This document shows, in pieces, positions 1-10,660 of a DNA stretch of 64,000 bases. Under the pieces are notes generated by a model. The model was not told the origin of the DNA. It did no database searches and saw only the letters and a list, made by a program, of their open reading frames with translations. The stretch is from Ophiura sarsii (lineage: Eukaryota > Echinodermata > Ophiuroidea > Amphilepidida > Ophiuridae). The translations under genes and the position numbers were made by a program. Within the stretch, counting starts at the first letter, position 1, and each line of letters starts with the position of its first letter. The DNA is taken from assembly GCA_035610835.1 (NCBI GenBank), contig CM069449.1:36277887-36341886 (forward strand), written 5' to 3'.

Positions 1-1756
1 GAACACAACGATACAATTTTGCCCGGCAATTAAATACGCTAGAGCTATGATTTGTGTGTACTGCTGTCTTTCAAGTGTTCAAAAGTAGGTGATTTGAAAA
101 ATAAAAAAAATAATTAAAATAAAAAAAATCCCGACCGACCTACCCTATTTGTTTTGGTCATGTTACGCCAATCAAACCTTCTTTTTTTTTTAGGCCTAAT
201 CCTCTAACAGCTTAACATGGAATTTAGACATGATCACTCATGCATGGCAGATCCCATTCACTTGACAATGGCAAGAAGATTGCAAAAAATTGGATAATCC
301 CTCCATTCAAGTGACTGTAAATGCTCATTTCTTGCAATTTCCTTTTACGCACCTTACCATTGCTTAATGAATGTGCTCAGCCATGCATGAATGCGTACAT
401 CTTAATTTCATACAGACATGATAGAGAATTATTGTCTGCTTATTTTGACATGCAATTGTTTAATTTATATTAAATATTTATGTGAAATATTTGAACTTCA
501 ATGAGTGTCCAGGAACTTCTTTTGACGAGTGTATAATGATAGTTTTTTGATAATTATTCTTTAGCATAGCTCTAATAGTTCTTATATATTATATGAAAAT
601 GTCCGTATATTTGAGAAAATTCACTGCTATAAAAATGTGATCGCAACATTACCATTAATAGGAAAAAGAATCTGTCTTAGCTGCATTTATTCAAAGAGGA
701 GTTAAATCGGAATGAATTTGTGAGTGCTTTATTGATTAATTGGCAACAACATATCGCTACAGTGCAGGTGCTCATTGTAATTTGAATATTATAAGTCCCA
801 TTTTTGCTAGACAACCTTTGCGTGTTTCAGGCCCTCTATCGGGTTCATGTCTTGCCTGATATTTACAAAATGAAGTGTCACATAAAAGGGAAAAGCCATG
901 GCAACAAAATGTATATTTTAAAATTATTGATCAGATATTCTCAAAGATTATCTCTTGTTAAAACCCGCATTGTGTAAAACAATTCCTGGTTAAAATTGGT
1001 TAACTTTTTTTTTTTAAATGAGAGCGTTACGGAATGACATTTTGCACAATTCATTATAAAATTCATAAGAAAAAAACAAATTGCATTCAACGTGTAAATT
1101 TATGAAATTTTAAACAGTAAGTTAGTAACTTGAAGCAGCAAAATTCACATAAAAGCGAAGGGTCAGAGAAGGGCGCTACAAATGGGCATTTTTCTGAGGA
1201 AAAAAAATCAAAATGTTAGCATTTTTTTTTCTTTCAAAAAATAATCACACTTAATGTTTTTATCAATTGTAAATTTACAGCCTTTATTCAATCATTTTGT
1301 AATGTCCTGTTTTACTTGGAACTGCCAGCCCACCTCAAGTTATAGGAACATATTTTAATGCGAACCTTTGTTAACATCTGGACATCAACGTACGTCTCTT
1401 TTCCCACTTGTTTTAAATAAAAGCCACAACAAAATCCTAGCTTTGTACAAATTACCATGGTGGAAAGAAAGGTGATATTCAAAATCACATAAAATGTTAC
1501 TGTATGATCTAGCTACCTCAAAATACCAAATTTGATTTTGCTCAACAGGTAAAATAAATGTGGCAGCTTGTCTAGCTGAGTGAGCATGTATGCAGCGTAC
1601 GCCAATCAAGTTAATAGTGCAAGGACCTGCGCTCTATAAAATATAGGGCATGTTATCATGGTTATTTCGAGATTACAGAATGGAGGTTGCTTATAGTTTG
1701 ACGATGTAATAGGTTGGAGACAAAATAATTTCGCCATTTGAATCAATTTCCACCTG
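1..1756. other. Non-coding 3' flank, no gene seen
   Basis: AT-rich sequence downstream of the minus-strand gene that ends at 1757. No convincing reading frame is present. Positions 121-175 carry a CCCGACCGACC stretch followed by a TGTTACG motif, which looks like a decayed end of the element at 38342-39342. On the minus strand the sequence TGAATAAAGG at about 1281-1290 could serve as a poly(A) signal about 470 bp beyond the stop codon; this is inference only. Confidence 0.5.
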
Positions 1757-4141
1757 TTACTTAGATTCTCTACTTCTTTTGTACTCTTTTGTACTTCTGT
1801 AGGTATTATGCACTTTGTTTCTTACAGCGTTTGTATCCTTGTCATGAAGAATACCATTGCTCCGCTTAATTATGAGTGAACATAATGCTTTGCCAGGTGC
1901 CATCTTTTGTATCAGATGTCTCCGTATCTCAGGTTGCTGAAATAAGAACTCATTTTGCCTTTTTGTCCATTTGCAATATTTGTAATCTCTTTTACTCGAT
2001 TTAGGCACTGCGGCTTTCGTTACTTTATGCGTTACTTTACTAACATCTCTTTTTTCCACGTATGTCGTATCCGTAATCGACTCGTCTAGTTGACTCACAG
2101 TGGTTGAACTCGATTTCGATGGTAGATCAGCAGCATCCATCTCATCATCGCTACCCTCGTCCACTTCTGCATCTTCGTAGGTAACATCTATGTCATCCAG
2201 TTGCTTTCCTGTAGATTGACCAAATTGACCTTTACTGGCTAGCATAAGCAGTTTACTTACTTTTGCTAGTAAGATAGCCTCTTGAGGTAGACGGTAGTAG
2301 TGTTTGTGGACGTCAAGGGAGTGTCCCATGTGGAATGCAAGCTGTTCCAATTCATTTTTCTTCATGTTAATCACCTGTGATAGTGTTGCAAGTTGCTTCC
2401 GTAGCTTCGTTGGCCGTATGTTTGAAGGTTGCTCAAGTTTTGCCATTTTGGCTAACTTTGCGATTACTTCGGTTGCGTTCAGTGAAGTCTCAGCGTCATC
2501 GGAAATTCTGGCAAAGATGTATTTCTTTGCAAGTGATCGAGTCTTGTTGTGATTGGCAATTTTATCCATATTTTTATTCATTTCCCTAGTTAGTAGAATT
2601 GGCACACCTTTTCCACGCTTACCTCGGACCATCAGTATTTTAAATCTTTCCAAACCGACCTTTTCGTGTATTTTTAGACTCTTTAACACCTCGTCCTGAA
2701 CTTGGATGGGAGTGTTCACTTGTCTCTCGTAGTCGTTTATCTCTATCTCTTCAACCTCTGCAGGTCTACGTCGATTGAACAATACCACTTGTGCAAGTGT
2801 AGTCTCCGTCAAAACTCTGTATGCTTCCGATGTCAAACCATTTTTTTCAATTTCTTCTTTGACTTTTTCTAATCTTTCTTCAAGAAATTTATGAAACAAT
2901 ATGACATCTCGAGTTAGTGGAATAAGTTTTGGGACCTTCCACTGACGTTGTTGCCGCTGGCGTAACGCGGATGCATTAACCTTTCCTGACCATGTCCCAT
3001 TTTGCATGAGTTTCATAAACAGTTTCAAGTCTTTTCGATTCTTGTCACAGGATAATATTGACACTGCGTCACTCCCTGACGACAGAATATATGAAGTTTC
3101 AACAACCCTAGCCAAGTCCTGAAGAGCATGGCCGATTCTCAAAGCTGTTGAATAGGCATAATGTGTTTTTGTTTGAGAATCGTAACCAGAGGTCTTTAAA
3201 GTACACTTTACATTTGTATTGAATGCCCCGACCTTTACCAAATCTTCTGCGGTTTTGATTTTGCCATCTACTTTCCTTGCAGATATCAACAAGTTACCTA
3301 ACGTGCGCATTTTCTCTCTTGCTTTGTTTCCAGTTTTGAACGAATTGCTTATGTCCAACTGCTGTTGACCAACTTCCAGTATATGTTTATCATTTTTGGC
3401 AACAAGGGTGGTTATATCGGGTCTCATTTTCTGAATTTCATTTCGAAGTTGCTGAGATGTACCCGGTGGTAGTGGAAGGAGCATTCGCCCTTCTCTTGCA
3501 TGCCCTTTGCGTGATTTTGTTTGCTTTGATTCCCCCGCCTTACGGCAAGTCTTTTTATGCGCCCAGAGTGTGCTATTTTTGATGTACGCCCGACAAAACT
3601 TACACGGTACGTATTGTATAACAGTGGCAGCTATTTGCTTCAGAGCAACCCTTCGCTTAACAATTAATTCCCTTTCTTTTCCCTCATATACTCTATCATT
3701 ATGTTTACTGTTGCCCATATTCCTAATATAACCCCAAGCGTCACGGCGTTGTTTCAAAGTTTTCTTTGTTTTGGGTAAGTTCATTGCTTCTAACACAAGT
3801 GACTCCCCTGCATGTTTTCTCACACAATGCCTAGCAATTTGAGATGTATAAATGTCACAATACAGACAGTATCCCTTTTTTGGCTTGTATCTGATTCTTC
3901 CCTTACGTTTATGGATTTTAACTTTAGTTTTTTCTACGAAGGCATGATTTAGTAAATGTTCGTCAATGAGCTTGATCTCACAACTACCTCTTGTTTTGCT
4001 TGTTGAGATTTCTTCATCTTCTGAAACGAGTTTGATCTCACAACTACCTCTTGTTTTGCTTGTCAAGATTTCTTCATATTCTGTAGTGGTGAAATATGTG
4101 TCTTTGTATTCGGTATCAGGATCCCAATCTTTGTCATCGTC
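1757..4141 (-). CDS. Last exon of a tyrosine-recombinase-like zinc-finger protein
   Basis: The open frame runs from an ATG at 4186 to TAA at 1757-1759 (809 codons), but its first 15 codons look intronic: TTCTTATTATTTTAAG before GAC at 4141 is a good acceptor in phase 0. Residues below use the 809 numbering. A 20-residue acidic unit is duplicated in tandem at about 37-76. Two zinc fingers follow: C107, C110, H120, H125 and C195, C198, H210, C214. The second half has the layout of a tyrosine recombinase: R473/R474 in an RRRPAEVEE box, K524/K526 in a basic hairpin, R596, H622 in a GHS motif and Y630/Y631. The usual HxxR histidine is T593. An acidic linker (665-690) leads to a Trp/Lys-rich C-terminal domain (735-800) that could bind DNA. 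This resembles Crypton-type recombinases and the host genes derived from them. The catalytic set is nearly complete, so it may be an active transposase or a domesticated protein. Upstream phase-0 exons favour a spliced gene. Confidence 0.7.
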   Translation of the reverse strand, partial: DDDKDWDPDTEYKDTYFTTTEYEEILTSKTRGSCEIKLVSEDEEISTSKTRGSCEIKLIDEHLLNHAFVEKTKVKIHKRKGRIRYKPKKGYCLYCDIYTSQIARHCVRKHAGESLVLEAMNLPKTKKTLKQRRDAWGYIRNMGNSKHNDRVYEGKERELIVKRRVALKQIAATVIQYVPCKFCRAYIKNSTLWAHKKTCRKAGESKQTKSRKGHAREGRMLLPLPPGTSQQLRNEIQKMRPDITTLVAKNDKHILEVGQQQLDISNSFKTGNKAREKMRTLGNLLISARKVDGKIKTAEDLVKVGAFNTNVKCTLKTSGYDSQTKTHYAYSTALRIGHALQDLARVVETSYILSSGSDAVSILSCDKNRKDLKLFMKLMQNGTWSGKVNASALRQRQQRQWKVPKLIPLTRDVILFHKFLEERLEKVKEEIEKNGLTSEAYRVLTETTLAQVVLFNRRRPAEVEEIEINDYERQVNTPIQVQDEVLKSLKIHEKVGLERFKILMVRGKRGKGVPILLTREMNKNMDKIANHNKTRSLAKKYIFARISDDAETSLNATEVIAKLAKMAKLEQPSNIRPTKLRKQLATLSQVINMKKNELEQLAFHMGHSLDVHKHYYRLPQEAILLAKVSKLLMLASKGQFGQSTGKQLDDIDVTYEDAEVDEGSDDEMDAADLPSKSSSTTVSQLDESITDTTYVEKRDVSKVTHKVTKAAVPKSSKRDYKYCKWTKRQNEFLFQQPEIRRHLIQKMAPGKALCSLIIKRSNGILHDKDTNAVRNKVHNTYRSTKEYKRSRESK
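3967..4086 (-). repeat. 60-bp tandem duplication inside the recombinase-like exon
   Basis: Two adjacent 60-bp units each encode a 20-residue block containing TSKTRGSCEIKL. They are nearly identical in DNA, so the duplication is recent, and the frame is kept. Confidence 0.85.
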
Positions 4142-4191
4142 CTTAAAATAATAAGAAACATAAGATAAATATGTTATATACCTCATCTTAA

Positions 4192-5421
4192 AGCCCCAAC
4201 CAAAAAAATCCAGATGTTAAACATTACAATTGTGGTCTCAGATACTACTGAAACTCAGGGGGTCTACTTAACTACGATCAATTACTGTGTCCCTAAACAT
4301 GGTCAAGGTTTGCATGAAATATTTATTTGTATGCAAAATTTCACGACTGGCTAGGATTAGTGAAATTGTCATGCTCACAAGCTTTTAGTTTTCTTATTAG
4401 ACATTATTAGAAATGTGTACATTTGTTAACATTTCATGATGTCAAAATGTGGGTTCTTCTGCATCATGAACATTTGATGCCGCGAAAAAATAGTGCTTGT
4501 TTTAGAAACAAGGCGGTTCTCGAACCACTAGTCTCGTCTGCTTCGCAACCGATCTATTGTAGAAATTAAATCTGAACTGCTCATGTAAGAGCATTTTCTA
4601 AATTGCTGCCTATTTAACAAGGTGACCTTAGAATAACCTCCAATGACCTTGAAAATTTAATCAGCAAAAGAACACACCGCCCCCTTCTCTCCACCAAGTC
4701 CCATCAAGATGGGCCCTAAGGAACCTATTTGACCCCAGATGACCTTGATTGACCTCCAATGACCATGAAAATTTAATCAGCAAGAGAACATACCACCATC
4801 TCTCTATCCCTCCACCAAGTCCCTTCAAGATAGGTCTTACGAATCCTATTTGACCCCAGATGACCTTTAATGACCTCCAATGACCTTTAAAATTAAATCA
4901 GCAAAAGAACACACCACGCCCTTCCCTCTACCAAGTCCCATCAAGATAGACCCTACGGATCCTATTTGACCCCTGATGACCTTGAATGACCTCCAATGAC
5001 CTTGCAAATTTAATCAGCAAAAGAACACATTCCCGTTCCCTCGGGCTTTAAACCCATTTGACCCCGATGACCTTGAATGACCTCCAAGGACCTTAAAAAT
5101 GTTAACAGCAAAAGAACACACCACTCCCCTACCATCCACCAAGTCCCATCAAGATAGGCCTTACGGATCTCTAGATATCTCGCTCACAAGGTATACGGGA
5201 TACGGACAGACAGACAAAAAGTGGTCACTTAGTCTCTTTCTGAACTTAGTTCAGGCGAGACAAAAATCTGTGTGTCCTTGTTGGGTAGTACTGCATTACA
5301 TAATGATATGGTGAACTGTCACTACAAATTACTCTGTACACATCATGTTCTGTTGAACCATGGATATGTGCCACATATCACTCCATTCCCATGGGAAACG
5401 ATGATTTTTTTTGTTGGGGCT
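4192..5421. mobile_element. TTAA-flanked inverted-repeat element inside the intron
   Basis: The ends are AGCCCCAACCAAAAAAATC at 4192 and its complement ending at 5421, each next to TTAA (4188-4191 and 5422-5425). TTAA targets are typical of piggyBac- and Kolobok-like elements. No transposase is encoded. The left part (4211-4508) is repeated at 50982-51264. The middle holds about four monomers (4620-5110) of the TGACC satellite that fills the end of the window. It sits 50 bp upstream of the acceptor at 4142 and leaves the pyrimidine tract intact. Confidence 0.75.
4620..5110. repeat. TGACC satellite monomers
   Basis: About four degenerate units of roughly 120 bp contain TGACCTCCAATGACCTT, AATTTAATCAGCAAAAGAAC and CCACCAAGTCCCATCAAGAT. 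They are the same family as the array at 60571-64000, embedded here in a transposable element. Confidence 0.8.
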
Positions 5422-5734
5422 TTAAGCATCTACTGATTGGTTAAAAGAAGGGCAGGCATAACTCGGACCAATAGCACTAGCTGGGGTGTGTCGTGATTCG
5501 TGAAGCGGATCGCGTTGAAGTTGCACTTTACGCAATATTGCAATCACCCATGGCAACATGGTTTCACGGACTTGTTCAGCCAGGAATGACGTGTGACGTG
5601 TTGGCGATCTTTCACTTATTAAGTCTGTGGGGCGTAAATCTAATTATGCCAACTTTGTAGTTTTCAACCATGCGTATCATTCGGGGGGATAGGCAGTACG
5701 TTTAACAGTGTTGTCGTTTTGCATTAATGTTTAC

Positions 5735-5800
5735 CTCATCTTCAGAAGTAGTTGATCCAGTGGAATCTGTGACGGCGTCTCTTGGTTCTTCGCGTCTGCC
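5735..5800 (-). CDS. Candidate internal exon, acidic Ser/Thr-rich, 22 codons
   Basis: On the minus strand, TCTTCATATAG precedes 66 bp of open phase-0 sequence that ends in TCTGAAGATGAG and is followed by GTAAAC. The peptide starts GRREEPRDAVTD and ends TTSEDE, matching the acidic SEDEE style of the start of the last exon. Phase 0 on both sides lets it join 4141 without a shift. An almost identical copy with intact splice sites lies at 8622-8687. Assignment to the recombinase-like gene rests on strand, phase and composition, without transcript evidence. Confidence 0.5.
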
Positions 5801-6079
5801 CTATATGAAGACAATAAAGGAAAGTTGTTGTAATAAAGGTACACTTAAATCGAAACAAATACATAATATTGCAAAAATACAACCTTTTTGTTGAAACTTG
5901 GGAAGTACATGCAGAATAGATACCTGGTCCATTTCTCTGGAATATGCATTGCAGATGTACCGCTATAATGATAGTGCCCAGAATCCTTCGCAGACAATCC
6001 TTCTTGCATTATGTTTGTCCTAAAAAAGTTGCTCCACATATGGTACTGTGGTTAAGAGAAATGTAAATTTTGTATATAC

Positions 6080-6184
6080 CTCTAAGCAAGTGTCCTCCTT
6101 TTCGCTAGTATCTTCAGAAGGAACATCAAACTCTCTGCAGACGGTGCCATTTTCTTCACCATTAGAACTTGGTAGGTCTAGGTC
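6080..6184 (-). CDS. Candidate internal exon, acidic, 35 codons
   Basis: An acceptor (TTCATTTAG) precedes 105 bp of open phase-0 sequence starting DLDLPSSNGEENG and ending EDTCLE, followed by the donor GTATAT after GAG. It is rich in Glu, Asp and Ser like the neighbouring candidate exons. Both boundaries are phase 0, so it is compatible with splicing to 5800 and then 4141. I recognise no domain; it would lie in a disordered acidic N-terminal region. Confidence 0.5.
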
Positions 6185-6279
6185 CTAAATGAAGATAATT
6201 TGACATGTTTAAGGTATGTGTCAAACATTTCTTTATCAACTATCATTTTTAAGAAGGGGAAAAAAAATACTGCACGTCA

Positions 6280-6876
6280 CGACTTGAGAGCCCCCCTGGC
6301 TGGAAGATCAACTAAATGATCACATAGGGGTCATGTTCCCACCGGTGTTCATGTTTCTTTTCTCCCAAGTTTGAGGTCAATCGGACAACTTAAATGATAT
6401 GACCTTTAACCTCAGATGAGCTCTGATTATTTGTAGACATGTTCCCGGTGTTCATTGCTTGATTTAACCCATTGGTGACCTTTGACCTTGAATGACCTCT
6501 ATAACCGTTGATGACCTTAATTTTTTTAGATGTGATCCCCCAGTGTTCACGTTTCTGATCTCCAAGTTTGACATCAATCAGGCAACTTTAACGATTCGAC
6601 CTCTGGTTGACCCTTGACTTCAGATGACCTCAAATTATTTGTTGACATGTTCCCCGGTGTTCATTGAACGATTTAACCTCTTATTGAATTTAAAAAAACC
6701 GTTGACCTTGAATGACCTATAATTAATTTTAGACATGTTCACCCGATGTTCATGTTCTTTTCTACAAGTTTGAGCCAATCGGGTAACTTATATACGATTT
6801 GACCTCCAGATGACCTTTGCCCTCAGATGACCTCTAAATTTTTTTTTGACATGTTCCCTGGTGTTCATTGAACGAT
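6280..6876. repeat. Dispersed TGACCT-rich repeat
   Basis: Degenerate repeats of roughly 100-130 bp alternate GATGACCTTTGACCTCAG-like blocks with GACATGTTCCCCGGTGTTCAT blocks. The same repeat continues at 7926-7967, 8707-9025, 10447-10660 and 11138-11640, so the intervening elements landed inside it. No coding content. Confidence 0.8.
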
Positions 6877-6880
6877 TTAA

Positions 6881-7925
6881 GGGAAGTGTCAACCCTATTA
6901 TTTTGATGATCAACTTTTGCTTCTAAATTTGAGAATATTGAATAAAAGTACATAAAAGTATACATTTTTAGAAAGGAAATTTGATAAAGAATCCGATGGT
7001 GATATGCCAAATAAACTAAATTTTGAGAAATGAACCAAAAAGCTAATTTTTCTACCCCAAATTTTTCAGACAGCATAACTATAAAATAAAAAATGGTGAT
7101 TTGTTCTAATATACATTTTTGTAAACAAGACAATTTTGTCTAGGAAGCAATTTTTTCTTTTTCCAAAATTAGGCTTGGTTTAGGAAATATTGCTAAAATC
7201 ATCGGAAAAGTGTAAAAGTCATGTTTTTTTGCATACATTTCGCTAGAAATGGATGCATATCTCGAGTTTAAAATCCGTAATCGAAAAAATAAAAAATTGC
7301 CTCCTAGCGCTGAAAGTCCTCTACACAATGGTAGTAAAAGCTTACCTGATAGTTTGATATATATTTAGTTATGTTGTCTGAAAATGCGTAAAATTCCTTC
7401 AAATTTGAACTCCTAGAAAACATCGATTTAGTAAAAATATTGACATTTTCCACTATTTACGTAAAAGGCGAGTATACTATTATGAACAATCAAAATAAAC
7501 TATCAGATTCAATTTATATTGTCACAATGTGAAGAAATTGGAAGAAAACTGTAATTTAAATGATCGTAAGATTGGCCTTTGTTTACATTTTTAGACATTG
7601 TTTGCGCTCTTTTGTTTTTCGCGTCTACGTCGCGGATATTAAGCGGCGCAACGCATGGGAAGATTCAGCGCGTTACGCAATGATCGACCAGCTGTCACAG
7701 CATTTGAAAAGCGCGGAACTCCGCTTAATTTCCCGCCAAATAACCATGCGCCTTTTCCCGACTCAAACTTACCAAAACAACAATTTTAAATCACCCAAAA
7801 GAACGGGAAATAATCGCTTCCGATTAGTAACTTATGATGGTAATGAAAGAATACATATAAAAGTATATAATAATAGAGAAATATGAAATTCAATTTTTGA
7901 AACAAGTGACGGGTTGACACTGCCC
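6881..7925. mobile_element. TTAA-flanked non-autonomous element, GGGCAGTGTCAACCC ends
   Basis: GGGAAGTGTCAACCC at 6881 and GGGTTGACACTGCCC ending at 7925 form a terminal inverted repeat with one mismatch. TTAA flanks both sides (6877-6880, 7926-7929). The unoccupied target GAACGATTTAACCCCTTG is present at about 10483-10500, which proves the boundaries and the TTAA duplication. A 108-codon plus-strand open frame (7560-7886) has no recognisable features, and I do not call it a gene. Confidence 0.85.
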
Positions 7926-7967
7926 TTAACCCCTTGTTGACCGTTGACCTCTAATGACCGTTAAATG

Positions 7968-8706
7968 ACCTCCAATGACCTTGCAAATTTAATCAGCAAA
8001 AGAACCCATTCCCCTTCCCTCAGGCTGTAAACCTATTTGACCCCGATGACCTCCAAGGACCTTAAAAATGTTGACAGCAAAAGAACACACCACTCCCCTA
8101 CCCTCCATCAAGTCCCATCAAGATAGGCCTTACGGATCTCTAGATATCTCGCTCACAAGGTATACGGATACGGACAGACAGACAAAAAAGTGGTTACTAA
8201 GTTCAGGCGAGACAAAAATCTTATTTGTCCTTGTTGGGTAGCACTGCATTACATAATGATATGGTGAACTGTCACTACAAATTACTCTGTACACATCATG
8301 TTTTGGTGAACCATGGATATGTGCCATATCACTCCATTCCCATGGGAAACGATGATTTTTGTTGTTGGGGCTCTAAGCATCTACTGATTGGTTAAAAGAA
8401 TGGCGTGCGTAACTCGGACCAATAAATAAGAGACTGTACTAGCTGGGGTGTGTCGTGATGCGTCAAGCGGATCGCATTCAAGTTGCACTTTTCGCAATCT
8501 TTCACTGCTTAGTCTGTGGGGCATAAATCTTATTACGCCTACTTTGTAGTTTTCAACTATGCATATCATTCAGGGATAGGCAGTACATTTAACAGTGTTG
8601 TTGTTTTGCATTAATGTTTACCTCATCTTCAGAAGTAGTTGATCCAGTGGAATCTGTGACGGCATCTCTTGGTTCTTCGCGTCTGCCCTATATGAAGACA
8701 ATAAAG
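7968..8706. repeat. Segmental duplicate of 4990-5818
   Basis: This stretch repeats the right half of the TTAA element, the TTGGGGCT end, the host DNA beyond it and the exon at 5735-5800, with scattered substitutions and a few deletions. Because it includes both element and host sequence, it is a genomic duplication made after the element inserted, and not a second transposition. Confidence 0.85.
8622..8687 (-). CDS. Duplicate of the 22-codon candidate exon
   Basis: This 66-bp copy of 5735-5800 keeps the acceptor TATAG, the donor GTAAAC, phase 0 and an open frame. Its only change is a synonymous C to T in the GAC codon. Retained splice sites could allow inclusion of both copies, lengthening the acidic region. 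It may equally be a silent passenger of the duplication. Confidence 0.4.
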
Positions 8707-9025
8707 AAAGATAGATTGTCTTCACGTTTCTTGTCTCCAAGTTTGACGTCAATCGCAACTTTTACGATTCGACCTCTGGTTGACCCTTGACTTCAGATGA
8801 CTTTGGATGACCTCAAAATACTTTTTGACATGTTCCTCCGGTGTTCATTGAAAGATTTAACCCCTTGTTGACCTTATATGACCTCTAATGACTGTTGACC
8901 TCGGATGACCTATAATTAATTTTAGACATGTTCACCCGGTGTTCATGTTTCTTTTCTCCAAGTTTGACCGCAATCGGGCAACTTATACGATTTGACCTCT
9001 GGATGACTTTTGACTTCAGATGACC
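8707..9025. repeat. TGACCT-rich dispersed repeat
   Basis: Continuation of the repeat at 6280-6876, with TGACCCTTGACTTCAGATGAC and GACATGTTC blocks. It is cut at 9026 by the next TTAA insertion. Confidence 0.75.
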
Positions 9026-9029
9026 TTAA

Positions 9030-10446
9030 GGGAGCACACCACTAAGTCAGGTTTGCGCGGCACTTCCGGCAAAACTTGAGTACGATAATAGTTCCTTTTG
9101 ACCAAATGAATGTGCAAAATTGGCATCAATTTGAGGGGTAATGATATCAAATTTGAGTTTTATGGATTTTATATTTAATGTTTAGCTGAAATATAAATAA
9201 TGGGCCGATTTACACACATGGTGCATGAACGGGAAATAACAGAATATTGACTCGCGTAATCATACCATTTATTTTTGTCGACTTCTAGCAACAAATCTTG
9301 ACGGTGAATTATTAGTTCATATTAAGATATGTTAAAGAACACGGATGGTTCCAAAACATATCAACATTTCATTGATCTAGTCACTAGCACTCTTGATTTA
9401 CAGCGTTTTGAATATGGAGAACTCGCCGTGTAAAGTCTATGGCACGCGACATAGTGTTGTGCTCCCTTTAAGGTAAAATCCTAGATTTCATGTCTCCGAA
9501 TGGCTCCGATCCACGTGCATTGCACAATGATATAAATAAAAGTCGGTTTCACCCAAATTTATGCGTACATTTCAGATCTGGCCAGATTGTTCTCATATTT
9601 AGGCCAATTTTGTCGGGTTTGACAAGGACCAGGGGGGTGGGGTTGCTCTTTTTTATACACAAAATGTGACTTTTTCCGTTGCTATGTTATAGTTCAACAT
9701 TATCATTGACTTATCAAAATCAAAATTGGTTGGATTTGACTCAAAAAATTGAATTTTCTTGAGCGTAGGCCTAGAACGCCGCGTGGAGATAGGATAAAAA
9801 AACAAACCAAAATAGCAGAATAGTAATTTTTACGCAAAGATGCGACCTCCGTAATCAGGGCGTATCTCTAAAACGGAATGTTCGATTGACATAATATTTG
9901 GCTACTTTATTCAAAATTTCATGCTGAACAAGTTGATATGAAATTTTTAATGATTCTGACAATAAGTGGTACCTTGAAGGGAGCACACCACTAAGTCGGG
10001 TTTGCGCGGCACTTCCGGCAAAACTTGAGTACGATAATAGTATCTTTTGACCAAATGAATGTGCAAAATTGGCATCAATTTGAGGGGTAATGATATCAAA
10101 TTTGTGTTTTATGGATTTTATGGATTATATATTTAATGTTTAGAACAGAAAATTCGATGAATTTAGCTGAAATATAAATAACGGGCCGATTTACACACAT
10201 GGTGCATGAACGGGAAATAACCGAATATTGACTCGCGTAATCATACCATTTATTTTTGTCGACTTCTAGCAACAAATCTTGACGGTGATTATTAGTTCAT
10301 ATTATGATATGTTAAAGAACACGGATGGTTCTAAAACATATCAAAATTTCAATGATCTAGTCACTAGCACTCTGGATTTACAGCGTTTTGAATATGGAGT
10401 ACTCGCCGTGTAAAGTCTATGGCACGCGACATAGTGTTGTGCTCCC
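9030..10446. mobile_element. Composite TTAA-flanked element made of two direct copies
   Basis: The outer ends are GGGAGCACACCACTAAGTC at 9030 and GTGTTGTGCTCCC ending at 10446, with TTAA at 9026-9029 and 10447-10450. Inside are two head-to-tail copies, 9030-9466 and 9979-10446, each with its own complete ends, separated by a 512-bp spacer. The target repeat reads continuously across the outer boundaries, so the whole unit behaves as one insertion. No transposase is visible. Confidence 0.75.
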
Positions 10447-10660
10447 TTAATTATTTTTTGACATGTTCCCAGGTGTTCATTGAACGATTTAACCCCTTGT
10501 TGACCGTTAACCTTGGTTGACCTCTAATGACCATTGACATCTAATTTATTTTAGACATGTTCCCCAATGTTCATGTTTCTCGTCTCCAAGTTTGACGTCA
10601 ATCGGGCAACTTTTACGATTTGACCTCTGGATGACCTTTGACCTCAGATTACCTCTAATT
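10447..10660. repeat. TGACCT-rich dispersed repeat
   Basis: Includes the unoccupied GATTTAACCCCTTG site used to validate the 6881-7925 element. It is interrupted at 10661 by the next element. Confidence 0.75.

Noticed and set aside
4211..4508. Repeat upstream of the recombinase frame as the arm of a Crypton element
   Set aside because: The repeat is better explained as the left part of the TTAA-flanked element at 4192-5421, and its second copy at 50982 has no recombinase nearby.
5935..6030. Possible 96-bp minus-strand exon between 6080 and 5800
   Set aside because: An acceptor (TTTTTTAG) and donor (GTATCT) exist, but in phase 0 it has an in-frame TAG. It fits only phase 2, unlike the neighbouring candidate exons.
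7560..7886. 108-codon plus-strand frame inside the TTAA element
   Set aside because: No recognisable motif, too short for a transposase, and no splice context supporting a gene.
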